In this document: positions 34,846 to 43,127 of the stretch, piece by piece
Numbering within the stretch: position 1 is the first letter of the stretch
How the letters are laid out: each line of letters opens with the position of its first letter
Assembly: GCF_003019815.1 (NCBI RefSeq)
Contig: NZ_CP027774.1
Coordinates: 372,001 to 436,000 of the forward strand
Origin: Variovorax sp. PMC12
GTDB taxonomy: Bacteria; Pseudomonadota; Gammaproteobacteria; Burkholderiales; Burkholderiaceae_C
Direction of reading: 5' to 3'
DNA length: 64,000 nucleotides
Position numbers and translations under genes: made by a program
The notes under the pieces: model-generated
The model's input: only the letters and a program-made list of their open reading frames with translations
Databases searched by the model: none
What the model was told of the DNA's origin: nothing

Positions 34846-36087
34846 ATGCAATTCAAGACTCCTTCCGTCCTCCCGCTCGCCTTCGCAATCGCCACGGGCG
34901 CCCTGATTTCCGCCGCACCCGCTTTCGCGGCCTCCCATGCCGCCAAGCCTGCAGCCCAGAAGAAGCCCGCTGCCACCGCGCCCGCCGCCGCACCGGCGGC
35001 CGGTCAAACGGCCGTTGCCGGCGGCCCGCCGGCGCTGCCGGCCAAGGCGTGGTTGCTGATGGACTTCGATTCCGGCGAGGTGCTGGCCTCGGCCAACCCC
35101 GACGAGCCGCTGCCGCCGGCGTCGCTGACCAAGATGATGACCAGCTTCCTGGTCGAACAGGCACTCCGGTCCGGCAAGCTCAAGAAGGACGATCTGGTGT
35201 CGGTCAGCCAGAACGCCTGGTGCCGCGGCTCGAGCACCGAGTCCTGCATGTACCTGCCGCTGAACAGCCAGGCCACCGTGATCGACATCCTGCGCGGCAT
35301 CATCGTGCAGTCTGGCAATGACGCGTCCAAGGCGATCGCCGAGCACATGGCCGGCACCGAGGAGGGCTTTGCCAAACTCATGAATGCGGAAGCCCAGCGC
35401 CTGGGCATGACGCACACGCATTTCGTGAACTCCACGGGCCTGCCCGATCCCGATCACAAGTCGTCCGCGCGCGACCTTGCGATCCTGGCGCGCGCGATCA
35501 TCCGCGACAGCTCGGAGTACTACCCGATCTACGCGGAGCGCGAGTTCAAGTACAACGGCATCAAGCAGGGCAACCGCAATGCGCTGCTCTATACCGACCC
35601 CACGGTCGACGGCCTGAAGACCGGGCACACCCAGGAGGCGGGCTACTGCCTCGTGACTTCCTCCAAGCGCAATGGCATGCGCCTGATCACCGTGATCCTC
35701 AACACCAACAGCGCGCAGGCACGTGCCGACGAAACCCGCGCGCTGCTCGGATGGGGATACGGCAACTTCGAGAAGGCCACCCCCATCCAGCCCAACGCCG
35801 TGGTCACGACGACCAACGTCCGCTTCGGCAAGGCCGATACGGTTGCCGCGGGGCTAGGAGCACCCTGGACGGTGACGGTGCCGCGCGGCCAGAAAGTGAA
35901 CACCTCCGTGCAGATCAACCCGAAGCTGGAGGCACCGGTGGCCAAGGGCGCGGTGATCGGCAAGGTCGTCGCGGAGTCGAACGGCAAGGCGGTGGGCGAG
36001 GCGCCGCTGGTCGCGCAGGCCGACGTGGAGCGCGCGGGCTTCATGTTGCGCACGTGGCAGCGTGTGGCCGGGTTATTCGGCAAGTGA
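34846..36087 (+). CDS. D-alanyl-D-alanine carboxypeptidase (PBP5/6 family, S11)
   Basis: This exported low-molecular-weight PBP has 413 residues. It has a signal peptide (to about residue 30), an Ala/Pro/Lys-rich linker (~32-62), and the S11 peptidase core with Ser93 and Lys96 in SLTK, Ser156-Gly-Asn in SGNDASKA, and Lys258-Thr-Gly in KTGHTQEAG. A PBP5 C-terminal beta domain follows (~300-390), then an amphipathic end (RTWQRVAGLFGK) for membrane attachment. It removes the terminal D-Ala from peptidoglycan stem peptides. The gene stands alone after a 296 bp spacer and ends at a hairpin. Confidence 0.92.
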   Translation: MQFKTPSVLPLAFAIATGALISAAPAFAASHAAKPAAQKKPAATAPAAAPAAGQTAVAGGPPALPAKAWLLMDFDSGEVLASANPDEPLPPASLTKMMTSFLVEQALRSGKLKKDDLVSVSQNAWCRGSSTESCMYLPLNSQATVIDILRGIIVQSGNDASKAIAEHMAGTEEGFAKLMNAEAQRLGMTHTHFVNSTGLPDPDHKSSARDLAILARAIIRDSSEYYPIYAEREFKYNGIKQGNRNALLYTDPTVDGLKTGHTQEAGYCLVTSSKRNGMRLITVILNTNSAQARADETRALLGWGYGNFEKATPIQPNAVVTTTNVRFGKADTVAAGLGAPWTVTVPRGQKVNTSVQINPKLEAPVAKGAVIGKVVAESNGKAVGEAPLVAQADVERAGFMLRTWQRVAGLFGK

Positions 36088-36093
36088 CGTTCG

Positions 36094-36130
36094 GATGCTG
36101 CGTGCCGTCGAACTGGGCACGCACCGCATC
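36094..36130. terminator. Hairpin between convergent dac and VOC genes
   Basis: GCGTGCC-N9-GGCACGC (36100-36122) is a perfect 7-bp stem. It extends through a small bulge to GATGC (36094-36098) and GCATC (36126-36130). It sits just after the carboxypeptidase stop and before the convergent VOC gene, so it probably terminates both. No T-tract is seen. Confidence 0.5.
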
Positions 36131-36157
36131 CGCTGCGCCAAAGCGCGGCTACGGTAT

Positions 36158-36631
36158 TCAGCGTTTCGGTGAAGGCTGGTCCGCTGAAGCAGGCTCCTGG
36201 CCGAGCTGTTCTGCGAGCCCGACGATGATGCCCTCGGGCCCGCGAACATAGGCGAGCCGGTACGACTCCTCGTACTGCATCCGGCCGATGAGTCCCGCGC
36301 CTTGGGCTTGCATCCGCGCAACGACACCGTCGAGGTCATCGACGGCAAACATGATGCGGCGCAGACCCAGCGCGTTCACCGGTGCGTCCACCGGCCCGAA
36401 CCTGACCGCGGCTGGCGTGTGGAACTTGTCCAGCTCGATGCGCTGGCCGTCCGGCGTCCGCAGCATCGCGAGCGTGGCTCGGACGTCTCCGAGCCCTATG
36501 AGGCTCCCGACAGCGGGCCCTTCGACCGTTGTCTGGCCCTCGAATTCGAGTCCCAGTTCGACAAAGAACGCCTTCACCGCTTCGAGATCGTCGACGACGA
36601 TCAGGATGTTGTCCATTCGCTTAATTGACAT
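36158..36631 (-). CDS. VOC/glyoxalase superfamily protein
   Basis: This protein of 157 residues is made of two beta-alpha-beta-beta-beta units: MDNILIVVDDLEAVKAFFVELGLEF at the start and LRRIMFAVDDLDGVVARMQAQGAGL in the middle, then YRLAYVRGPEGIIVGLAEQLG, where a Glu/His metal ligand position is occupied by the GIIV-LAE end typical of glyoxalase/bleomycin-resistance folds. Substrates in this superfamily vary (methylglyoxal, catechols, antibiotics) and none is evident. It stands 39 bp downstream of the EamA transporter gene, on the same strand. Confidence 0.83.
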   Translation of the reverse strand: MSIKRMDNILIVVDDLEAVKAFFVELGLEFEGQTTVEGPAVGSLIGLGDVRATLAMLRTPDGQRIELDKFHTPAAVRFGPVDAPVNALGLRRIMFAVDDLDGVVARMQAQGAGLIGRMQYEESYRLAYVRGPEGIIVGLAEQLGQEPASADQPSPKR

Positions 36632-36670
36632 GTCCTTCGGCTCCTCGTTGATATCAGGCCGAGCAGCAGA

Positions 36671-37552
36671 TCAGCTCCGGGCCGGCCGCTTTGCTGCCTC
36701 GCTGCGCGCCAGCCACAAGCCGCTCGCAATGATCAATGCGCCGCCGCCCAGCGTCCATGCGTCGGGCGCGGCCTGCCAGAACAGCCAGTCCAGCATCAAC
36801 CCCCAGGCGAGGGCGCTGTATTCGAAGGGCGCGATGGCGGCGGCCTGGCCGTGGCGGAAGGCCTCGGCGATGGCCAGCTGGCCCAGGAAGCCGCTGATGG
36901 CCAGACCCGCCAGCACCCACGCGTGCCCGGCCTGGATGGGCACCCATTGCGGTGCGGACAAAAGGCTGCCGCCCACGGTCATGCCTGCCGTGGCCCAGAA
37001 GACCAGCGCGGCGCTCGACTCGGTACGGCTAACGAGCCGGCCCAGCATGTTCGACAGCGCATAGCAGACGGCGGCCACCAGCACCGCCAGGGCGCCCGTC
37101 GAGAGAAACGCGCCCTGCTCGGGGCGCAGCGCGATCACGACACCGACGAAGCCCAGCCCGATGGCGGTCCAGTGCCGCGGCTGCACCGACTCGCCCAGCA
37201 TCGGCACGGCGATGAGCACCATCAGCAGCGGAGCGATGAAGGTGAGCGTGTAGGCCTCGGCCAGGCCCAGCGTCTTCAGCCCGTGGACGAAGAGCACGAG
37301 CATCGCCATGTTCAGCACGGTGCGCAGCAGGTGCAGGCGCCAACGCAGCCGGCGGTTGAAGACGCCGGCCGCCTCGCGCCGCCACGCGATGTACAGGCAC
37401 ACCAGGGGCAGGGCCGTGAGACCGCGCAGCGCCATCACCTGCACTGGCGGGTAGTGGCCGGCGAGGTTCTTCAGCAGCGCGTCCATGCAGGCAAAGAAGG
37501 CGCAAGCCAGCAGCATCGCGGCGATGCCGCGCAGGGTTCCGGTCGGGTACAT
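36671..37552 (-). CDS. EamA/DMT family transporter
   Basis: This product of 293 residues has ten predicted membrane helices in two EamA repeats. The first begins RGIAAMLLACAFFACMDALLKNLAGHYP and the second LSTGALAVLVAAVCYALSNMLGRLVS. These are drug/metabolite transporters, commonly exporters of amino acids, purines or other small metabolites. The ATG at 37552 was preferred; the open frame continues upstream through the end of the kinase gene. It begins 26 bp after that gene and is likely co-transcribed. The substrate is unknown. Confidence 0.87.
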   Translation of the reverse strand: MYPTGTLRGIAAMLLACAFFACMDALLKNLAGHYPPVQVMALRGLTALPLVCLYIAWRREAAGVFNRRLRWRLHLLRTVLNMAMLVLFVHGLKTLGLAEAYTLTFIAPLLMVLIAVPMLGESVQPRHWTAIGLGFVGVVIALRPEQGAFLSTGALAVLVAAVCYALSNMLGRLVSRTESSAALVFWATAGMTVGGSLLSAPQWVPIQAGHAWVLAGLAISGFLGQLAIAEAFRHGQAAAIAPFEYSALAWGLMLDWLFWQAAPDAWTLGGGALIIASGLWLARSEAAKRPARS

Positions 37553-37578
37553 GGTCGGGTTGTCGTGCGGCAGCGGTG

Positions 37579-38604
37579 TCAGACCCGCAGGTCCAGCCCT
37601 TTCCACGCCTCGAACACCTCCATTTGCTTTTGCAGCCAATCCACGGGCACCGAGTTCGTTCCCCAGTGGTTGAGCCGCCCGGCCGCCTCGCCAAGGTTCC
37701 ACAGGTGGCGAAGCTGCATAAACAGCGGCAATGCCGCCAGGTCGCGGTCGCTGACTTCGCCGCCGCCCGCGCGGTATCCGCGCAGGTAGTGCATCCAGCG
37801 CTCGCGCAGCACGTCGTCCGGTGCCTTGAGGTTCTTGCGAAACAGATACGACCAGGGCAGCACGCACAGGTCGTAGGCCAGGAAGCCCGGGCCGGCATCG
37901 TCGAAATCGAAGAACACCGTCCTGCGGATGCCGTCCGCGTCGGTGTTCACATGGTTGTTGAAGCCGTGCGTGTCGCCGTGGCAGACGACGCGCGTCAGCC
38001 CGGGCTCGACCTCGGCCAGTTCTTCAAGCAGGCGCTGCACCAGGAGGCGGTAAGCCTGCAGCAGCTGCGCGCCGATCTCCGGATACACCTGCAGGTAGCC
38101 CAGGGTCCGCCCGGCCAGGTGGTGGCCGTCCAGCGTGTAGCGGCTGGGTGGCCCGGCGTAGTCGCGTGCCGCCCCGTGGATGCGGGCCAGCATGCACCCG
38201 GTCAGCTCGATTTCTTCCAGCGTCTCGGGGATCGCGCCTTCGGCATTCCGGAACAGGGCCAGCGCACGCGGTCCTTCGGGGAACTGCAGCGGTACGCAGG
38301 CGCGCCCGTCCGCCGCCGGCACGGCTGCGGCAACCTCGACCCCTTTGGACTGCAGGTGTGCCAGCAGCGCAATTTCGAAATGCGCATTGAAGCCGCCGCG
38401 CGGGCGGATCGAGTACAGGCGCGCCACGTAACGGATGCCGTCCGCCGAAAGCAGCGCGTAGTTGTCATTCAGGCCGCGGCGAATCAGGTGGCACTGCTGC
38501 ACCGGGATGCCGTGGTGGTGCGAGACCCAGTGTGCGACGGACGATGGGGCCGCGGTCGTGTGAGTAGGAACGAGAGCGGGGTCGTGGGGGCAGGCATCGT
38601 GCAT
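37579..38604 (-). CDS. APH-fold phosphotransferase (small-molecule kinase)
   Basis: This protein of 341 residues belongs to the aminoglycoside phosphotransferase/choline kinase-like fold. It has an N-terminal lobe with NDNYALLSADGIRYVARLY (nucleotide-binding lysine replaced by the VARLY arginine), the catalytic loop VCHGDTHGFNNHV (HGD-x4-N), and the metal Asp in FFDFDDAGPG. Homologues include homoserine kinase type II (ThrB), the stress kinase SrkA/RdoA and hydroxylysine kinase. It precedes an EamA transporter by 26 bp and follows the Nin/ComJ-like gene by 54 bp. Phosphorylation of a small alcohol or amine is inferred; the substrate is unknown. Confidence 0.8.
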   Translation of the reverse strand: MHDACPHDPALVPTHTTAAPSSVAHWVSHHHGIPVQQCHLIRRGLNDNYALLSADGIRYVARLYSIRPRGGFNAHFEIALLAHLQSKGVEVAAAVPAADGRACVPLQFPEGPRALALFRNAEGAIPETLEEIELTGCMLARIHGAARDYAGPPSRYTLDGHHLAGRTLGYLQVYPEIGAQLLQAYRLLVQRLLEELAEVEPGLTRVVCHGDTHGFNNHVNTDADGIRRTVFFDFDDAGPGFLAYDLCVLPWSYLFRKNLKAPDDVLRERWMHYLRGYRAGGGEVSDRDLAALPLFMQLRHLWNLGEAAGRLNHWGTNSVPVDWLQKQMEVFEAWKGLDLRV

Positions 38605-38658
38605 GAGCCATTTTCCGCCAAGGGCACGCTCGCCCGGGCGGCGGATCCGGACGAGGCG

Positions 38659-39123
38659 CTAGCCGGCATGCTGCTTGAGCACGCGCGGGTCGGTCGGAGG
38701 CGCCTGCCACAGCTGCACCAGATAGCGGTCCTGCCCCTGCAGCCCATCCTCCGACAGGGAATTCAGGCCTGAACACGACAGCCTCACCCGGTAGGTGCCG
38801 GGCTCGATGTCGAACCGGGCCGCGTCCGGAAGATAGTCCGTGCAGCCCGCCACGACCAATGGGCCGGTCTCCATCACCAGCGAACCTTCGGCCACATGAT
38901 CGAACGGGGCGAGGTCACCCGCAGGCTCCGCGTCCAGGAACTCGAGCGTCACCGGCACACGCATGTTGCGGACGGTGCCAAGGCCGACCATGCCCGATGA
39001 GGTGGCGAGCATGCGCTCCACGGCCGGGTCATCCCAGGCATCCGACAGATCGCCCTGCGCCGTCTCGTCCTGCAGGTAGAACTGAAAGTAGTCCGCGAAG
39101 ATTTCGAGCTGGTGGGATTGCAT
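38659..39123 (-). CDS. ComJ/Nin-like small protein
   Basis: This soluble acidic protein of 154 residues has no signal peptide. By eye it follows the Bacillus Nin (ComJ) plan. It begins with an aromatic strand (ADYFQFYLQDE), then W-DDPAVERMLATSSGMVGLGTVR matching the Nin W-TDEAIE-Y-A..GAI-F segment, and ends with FDIEPGTYRVRLSC and DRYLVQLW, matching the late beta strands. Nin inhibits the competence nuclease NucA. No NucA-like gene is seen nearby, so a different protective role is possible. The similarity is distant and was not tested by alignment. It lies 116 bp downstream of the FAD oxidoreductase gene. Confidence 0.5.
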   Translation of the reverse strand: MQSHQLEIFADYFQFYLQDETAQGDLSDAWDDPAVERMLATSSGMVGLGTVRNMRVPVTLEFLDAEPAGDLAPFDHVAEGSLVMETGPLVVAGCTDYLPDAARFDIEPGTYRVRLSCSGLNSLSEDGLQGQDRYLVQLWQAPPTDPRVLKQHAG

Positions 39124-39239
39124 GCTGTTGTTCCGGAGTTGAGGGCGCGAAGTGCGTCTGCCTGACTGCACCGGAAGCGTACGCCACAACCGGGGGCTGC
39201 GGCCGTCCACGGGCATCGCGCCGAAGTGCCGCAGTTGGC

Positions 39240-40562
39240 TCAGGCTTTGTCCGACTTGCCCGCCGCATTGGCGAACTTGCTGAGCAGGCGGTCGCCCATC
39301 CGCGGACGGGCGTCCCGGTCTTCCGCCGCTTCCTTGCGGCGGATCGCGTCGCGCACGACGATGGAGCCGATGTAGCGGATCGGCTCCGGCGGAAACAGCC
39401 CGAGCGGTCCCCGCAACAGCGGGCTCCGCGTCCAGGCGTTGTCCTCGTCCAGCAGCAGCGACGACAGGATCTGCCCGCCCATGTAGGTGGGCCCTACGCC
39501 GTTGCCTGAATAGCCGAAGCCGTAGTAGATGTGCGGCGTGCCATTGAGCCTGCCGAAGAAAGGAAAGCCGGTCACCGAACGGTCCGAGGGGCCGTTCCAG
39601 CTGGCGGTCACGGGCACCTGGCGCAGCGAGGGAAAGAAGTCGCCCAGCGCGCGCGTCAGGTCGGCCTCGTAAGGCGAGCGCTGGTCGAACACCGGCGCGA
39701 TGCGCCCGCCCCAGGCGAAGGTGTTGCCGCCCTTGCCCAGCATCAGCCGCCCATCGACGGTGGTGCGGTAGTAGTAGACGAAGGTGCGCGAGTCGAGCAC
39801 CGACACACCGTCGACGAGGCCGGTCGCGCGAAGCAGGTCGGGGCATTTCTCGGTGATGACCATGTCGCTCGAGACGATGGCGATGCTGCGTTCGAAGCAG
39901 GGCAGGGCACTGGCCATCCAGGCATTCATCGCGAGCACCAGCTTCGGCGCTTCGATGCTGCCGGCAGGTGTGCGCACCGTGACCGGATGGCCCTGCGTGA
40001 AGTCGACCATCGGGCTGCGCTCGTAGATGCGGATGCCCATGCGCAGCGCCACGCGGCGCAGCCCGCGCACCAGCTTTCCCGGATGCACGGTCGCCGCGAT
40101 GGGCGAGAACACGCCGGCGAGGTTGCGTGCGGAGCCCGAGCGGCGCGCCACCTCTTCCGGCGGCAGGTGGTGGTAGGAGTGGATGCCGCAGTCCTCCAGC
40201 CCCTTCATCACCGGGTCGAGCGCGCCGACCTGGGCCTGCGAGGTGGCGGTGTAGAGCGTGCCGTCCTGCCGCAACTCGGCATCGATGCCCTGTGCGCGGC
40301 AGAAGTCCGCGATGTGCTGCACCGCGGCTTCCGAGGCCCTCACGAGGCGGATCGCCTCGGCTTCGCCGAACAGCAGGCGCAGCGTGAAGAACTTGGCCGA
40401 CCAGGTGAGCAGGCAGCCACCGTTGCGGCCGCTGGCGCCCGAGCCGCAGAGGTCGCTCTCGACGATCGCGATGTCCAGTGCGGGGTTGCGCTGCTTTGCC
40501 TGGATGGCGGTCCACAGGCCCGTGAAGCCGCCGCCGACGATGCACACGTCGGCGCGCTGCAT
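39240..40562 (-). CDS. FAD-dependent oxidoreductase, DAO family (PbfC/PbfD-like candidate)
   Basis: The product has 440 residues. The dinucleotide-binding motif ADVCIVGGGFTGLWTAI is at residues 4-20, the substrate/FAD region contains VESDLCGSGASGRNGG, and the late FAD-binding site is HIYYGFGYSGNGVG. This is the glycine/D-amino-acid oxidase (DadA/PuuB) class, which oxidises amines to imines. Recurrent members of this class in phosphonate clusters (PbfC, PbfD) oxidise AEP or N-methyl-AEP to phosphonoacetaldehyde. Its place 83 bp after the GNAT gene on the phn strand supports that role. The frame is open for 17 more codons upstream with family-like residues (FNDGDLAPALQG) but lacks an ATG, GTG or TTG there. 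Confidence 0.8.
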   Translation of the reverse strand: MQRADVCIVGGGFTGLWTAIQAKQRNPALDIAIVESDLCGSGASGRNGGCLLTWSAKFFTLRLLFGEAEAIRLVRASEAAVQHIADFCRAQGIDAELRQDGTLYTATSQAQVGALDPVMKGLEDCGIHSYHHLPPEEVARRSGSARNLAGVFSPIAATVHPGKLVRGLRRVALRMGIRIYERSPMVDFTQGHPVTVRTPAGSIEAPKLVLAMNAWMASALPCFERSIAIVSSDMVITEKCPDLLRATGLVDGVSVLDSRTFVYYYRTTVDGRLMLGKGGNTFAWGGRIAPVFDQRSPYEADLTRALGDFFPSLRQVPVTASWNGPSDRSVTGFPFFGRLNGTPHIYYGFGYSGNGVGPTYMGGQILSSLLLDEDNAWTRSPLLRGPLGLFPPEPIRYIGSIVVRDAIRRKEAAEDRDARPRMGDRLLSKFANAAGKSDKA

Positions 40563-40645
40563 GCCCTGCAGCGCGGGGGCGAGATCACCGTCGTTGAAAA
40601 GGGCCTGTTCGATTCAGAAGGGGCGCATGTCGGCCTCGCAGGTTG

Positions 40646-41095
40646 TCAGGGCTTGCGCCGCATTTCGTAGGAAAACTCGGACTCGCGCTCGACGACGAAC
40701 CCGAAGCGCTCGTAGAGCGACTTCGCGGGATTCACCTTCAGCACGCTGAGCGTGAGGTCGACGCCGGCGCTTGAGGCCTGGTCGACGACCTCCGCCAGCA
40801 GCCCGGTGCCGATGCCGCCACCCTGGCAGACGGGCGCCAGCTGGATCTGGATGACGACCCACTCATGCGGATCGCGCGACACCTTGAGCAGGCCGACCGG
40901 CATCCCCTCGTGCAGCAGGACCTCGGCGTACTCGAAGCGATGCATCAGCCGCGCCATGTGATGCGCGTCGCTGACCTCGGCACCGGAAGCAATGACGTGG
41001 CCGTTCATCGTCTGCTGCCGCAGCGCGAGCAAAAAGGGAATGTCCTGCGTCGTGGCCCGGCGCCTGGTCAGGGCGACCGTTGGCGCCGCGCTCAT
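40646..41095 (-). CDS. GNAT family N-acetyltransferase in phosphonate operon
   Basis: This protein of 149 residues has the GNAT core: VIQIQLAPVCQGGGIGTGLLAEVV (acetyl-CoA loop Q-x-x-G-x-G) and LSVLKVNPAKSLYERFGFVVE. The ATG overlaps the stop of the HD-domain gene (ATGA), so the two are coupled. In C-P lyase operons PhnO acetylates aminoalkylphosphonates. A similar detoxifying or protecting acetylation of AEP or a related amine is possible here, though the sequence alone does not show it. An open frame upstream to 41179 is overlapping sequence, not the start. Confidence 0.82.
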   Translation of the reverse strand: MSAAPTVALTRRRATTQDIPFLLALRQQTMNGHVIASGAEVSDAHHMARLMHRFEYAEVLLHEGMPVGLLKVSRDPHEWVVIQIQLAPVCQGGGIGTGLLAEVVDQASSAGVDLTLSVLKVNPAKSLYERFGFVVERESEFSYEMRRKP

Positions 41096-41658
41096 GCCTG
41101 TGCCGCGGCAACGTGTTTGGACGCGATCGCCAGGTGACCCGCGTAGTACGCCAGGTCTGGTGTCCTCGCATCGGCGCACTTGGCCTGGTCGTCCCAGCGC
41201 CGGAGGCGGACCGCATCCATTGCATGCGGCAGGGCCTCGAAAGCGCTGGCTTGCGCCGAGTCGAACACGCCGCCCTGCAACTGCAGGCTGCGTTTCGAAT
41301 CGGGCGACAGCGCTTCGAGGTAGCCGGGCTCCCTGGCGCAGAGGAAGCGCTTGGCATCCACATGCAGGCGGATCGGCTCCAGCGTGGCCGGGCCGAACAA
41401 CGCGCGAAGAAATGGCAGGCAGCGGTACTGGTGCAGGTCGTCCAGTCCCTGCTGCGTCGGCGTGCCGCCGAAGTCGTGCAGCAGATGCCCCAGGTCATGC
41501 AGCAGCGAGGCAGCGATCAGCTCGCTGCCGGCGCCCGCCTGCTCAGCCAGGTGCGCCGACTGCAGCGCATGCTCCAGTTGCGTGACCGGCTCGCCGTCGT
41601 ACTGCGCGCCGCCCTTGCTTTCGAACAGGCCGACGATGTCGGGAATGCTCAGGCTCAT
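41092..41658 (-). CDS. HD-domain protein of phosphonate operons (PhnZ-like)
   Basis: This protein of 188 residues resembles the HD proteins found in phosphonate-degradation operons and the diiron oxygenase PhnZ, which cleaves (R)-2-amino-1-hydroxyethylphosphonate to glycine and phosphate. Visible ligand candidates are His36 (EHALQSAHLAE), His54-Asp55 with His58 (LLHDLGHLLHD), His76 (LHQYR) and His99 (RLHVDAKRF), close to the PhnZ spacing. No 2-oxoglutarate hydroxylase (PhnY*) is in the window, so its substrate would have to come from elsewhere or differ. It starts 6 bp after the phnY stop and overlaps the GNAT start. Confidence 0.82.
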   Translation of the reverse strand: MSLSIPDIVGLFESKGGAQYDGEPVTQLEHALQSAHLAEQAGAGSELIAASLLHDLGHLLHDFGGTPTQQGLDDLHQYRCLPFLRALFGPATLEPIRLHVDAKRFLCAREPGYLEALSPDSKRSLQLQGGVFDSAQASAFEALPHAMDAVRLRRWDDQAKCADARTPDLAYYAGHLAIASKHVAAAQA

Positions 41659-41664
41659 CGTGGT

Positions 41665-43113
41665 CTACCAGGGCAGCGAATAGGTCTTGCAGTTGGTGAA
41701 GCTTTTCATGGCCTCGAGGACGCCTTCCTTGTAGCCCAGGCCCGAGTCCTTGATGCCGCCGAAGGGTGTGAGCTCCAGCCGGTAGCCCGGCACCTCGCGC
41801 ACATTGACGCTGCCCACGTTCAGCTCGCGGATGAAGCGCGTGATGTAGTCCATGCGGTTGGTGCACACCGCCGAGGACAGGCCGTAGGCCGTGCCGTTGG
41901 AGATGCGGATCGCCTCCTCGATGTTCTTGAACCGGATCACCGGCGACACCGGCCCGAAGGTCTCGTGCTTGGCCACCGTCATCTGCGGGTCCACATGGTC
42001 GAGCACCGTGGGCGAGTAGAGCGCGCCGCGGCGCTCGTTGCCGCACAGCAGCCTCGCCCCCGCCTTGATGGCCTCGTTGACCACCGACTCGAACTGGATC
42101 GCTGCCGCCTCGTCGATCACCGTGCCCATGTCGGTGGCCGGATCCATCGGGTCGCCGTACTTCAGGGCCCTGGTCTTGGCCACCAGCAGTTCGACGAACC
42201 GGTCGGCCACCGCCTCATGCACCAGCATGCGCTTGATGGCGGTGCAGCGCTGGCCCGAATTCTTGTAGGAGCCGCTGGCCGCCAGCGTCGCGGCCTCCTC
42301 GATGTCGGCGTCTTCCATCACGATGATCGGATCGTTGCCGCCCAGCTCCAGGATCTGCCGCTTGTAGACCGCCTTGCCCGCGATGTACTTGCCGATGGCC
42401 ACGCCGCCGGTGAAGGTGACGAGGTCGACGTCGGCGCTCGTGAGCATCTCGTCGGCGATCTCGCGCGGGTCGCCGGTGATCACCGACAGCATCTGCGGCG
42501 GCAGTCCCGCCTCGTACAGGATGTCGGCCAGGATGAAGGCGGTGAGCGGGGTCTTCTCGCTGGGCTTGAGCACCATGCGGTTGTTGGTAGCGACGGACGG
42601 CGCCACCTTGTGGATCACCTGGTTCAACGGATGGTTGAACGGCGTGATGGCGGTGATCGCGCCCTGCAGCGGCTCACGCAGCGTGTAGACCTTGCGGCTC
42701 TTGCCGTGGTGTGTGAGGTCGCAGGAGAACACCTGGCCGTCGTCCACCAGGGCCTGGTTGGCCGCGAACAGCAGCACATCGGAGGCACGTCCCACCTCGT
42801 ACAGCGAGTCCTTGCGGCACAGGCCTGACTCCATGGTGATGACGCGCGAGATCTCATCCAGGCGCGAGGCGATGATCTCCCCCGCGCGCATCAGGATCTT
42901 GTAGCGCTCGTAGCGCGTGAGGGTGGGCTTGTAGTCGCGCGCGATCTTGTAGGCCACCCGCAGGTCCTCGAGCGAGGCCTTGGGCACGGTGGCGATCACT
43001 TCGCCGGTGTAGGGGTAGGTGACTTCGATCGTGCAATCGCGATAGACCTTTTCCCCGGCGATGCGCAGCGCTTCCTTGTGGACGGTGCCTGGCTTCAGCA
43101 TGGCTTGGCTCAT
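41665..43113 (-). CDS. phnY: Phosphonoacetaldehyde dehydrogenase
   Basis: This NAD-dependent ALDH-superfamily enzyme has 482 residues and oxidises phosphonoacetaldehyde to phosphonoacetate in AEP breakdown. It has ITPFNHPLNQVIHKVAP, KPSEKTPLTAF, the general base in LELGGNDPI and the catalytic Cys in KNSGQRCTAIKR, the pattern of PhnY and related non-phosphorylating dehydrogenases. The substrate assignment rests on context: it lies 14 bp after phnA and opposite phnW and an AEP-type importer. The product is used by PhnA next door. Confidence 0.9.
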   Translation of the reverse strand: MSQAMLKPGTVHKEALRIAGEKVYRDCTIEVTYPYTGEVIATVPKASLEDLRVAYKIARDYKPTLTRYERYKILMRAGEIIASRLDEISRVITMESGLCRKDSLYEVGRASDVLLFAANQALVDDGQVFSCDLTHHGKSRKVYTLREPLQGAITAITPFNHPLNQVIHKVAPSVATNNRMVLKPSEKTPLTAFILADILYEAGLPPQMLSVITGDPREIADEMLTSADVDLVTFTGGVAIGKYIAGKAVYKRQILELGGNDPIIVMEDADIEEAATLAASGSYKNSGQRCTAIKRMLVHEAVADRFVELLVAKTRALKYGDPMDPATDMGTVIDEAAAIQFESVVNEAIKAGARLLCGNERRGALYSPTVLDHVDPQMTVAKHETFGPVSPVIRFKNIEEAIRISNGTAYGLSSAVCTNRMDYITRFIRELNVGSVNVREVPGYRLELTPFGGIKDSGLGYKEGVLEAMKSFTNCKTYSLPW

Positions 43114-43127
43114 GAGGTTCTCCGCAG

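Noticed and set aside
41092..41658. The HD protein as a c-di-GMP (HD-GYP) or nucleotide phosphohydrolase.
   Set aside because: It lacks the GYP motif, and the His spacing and operon context match the PhnZ-like phosphonate group better.
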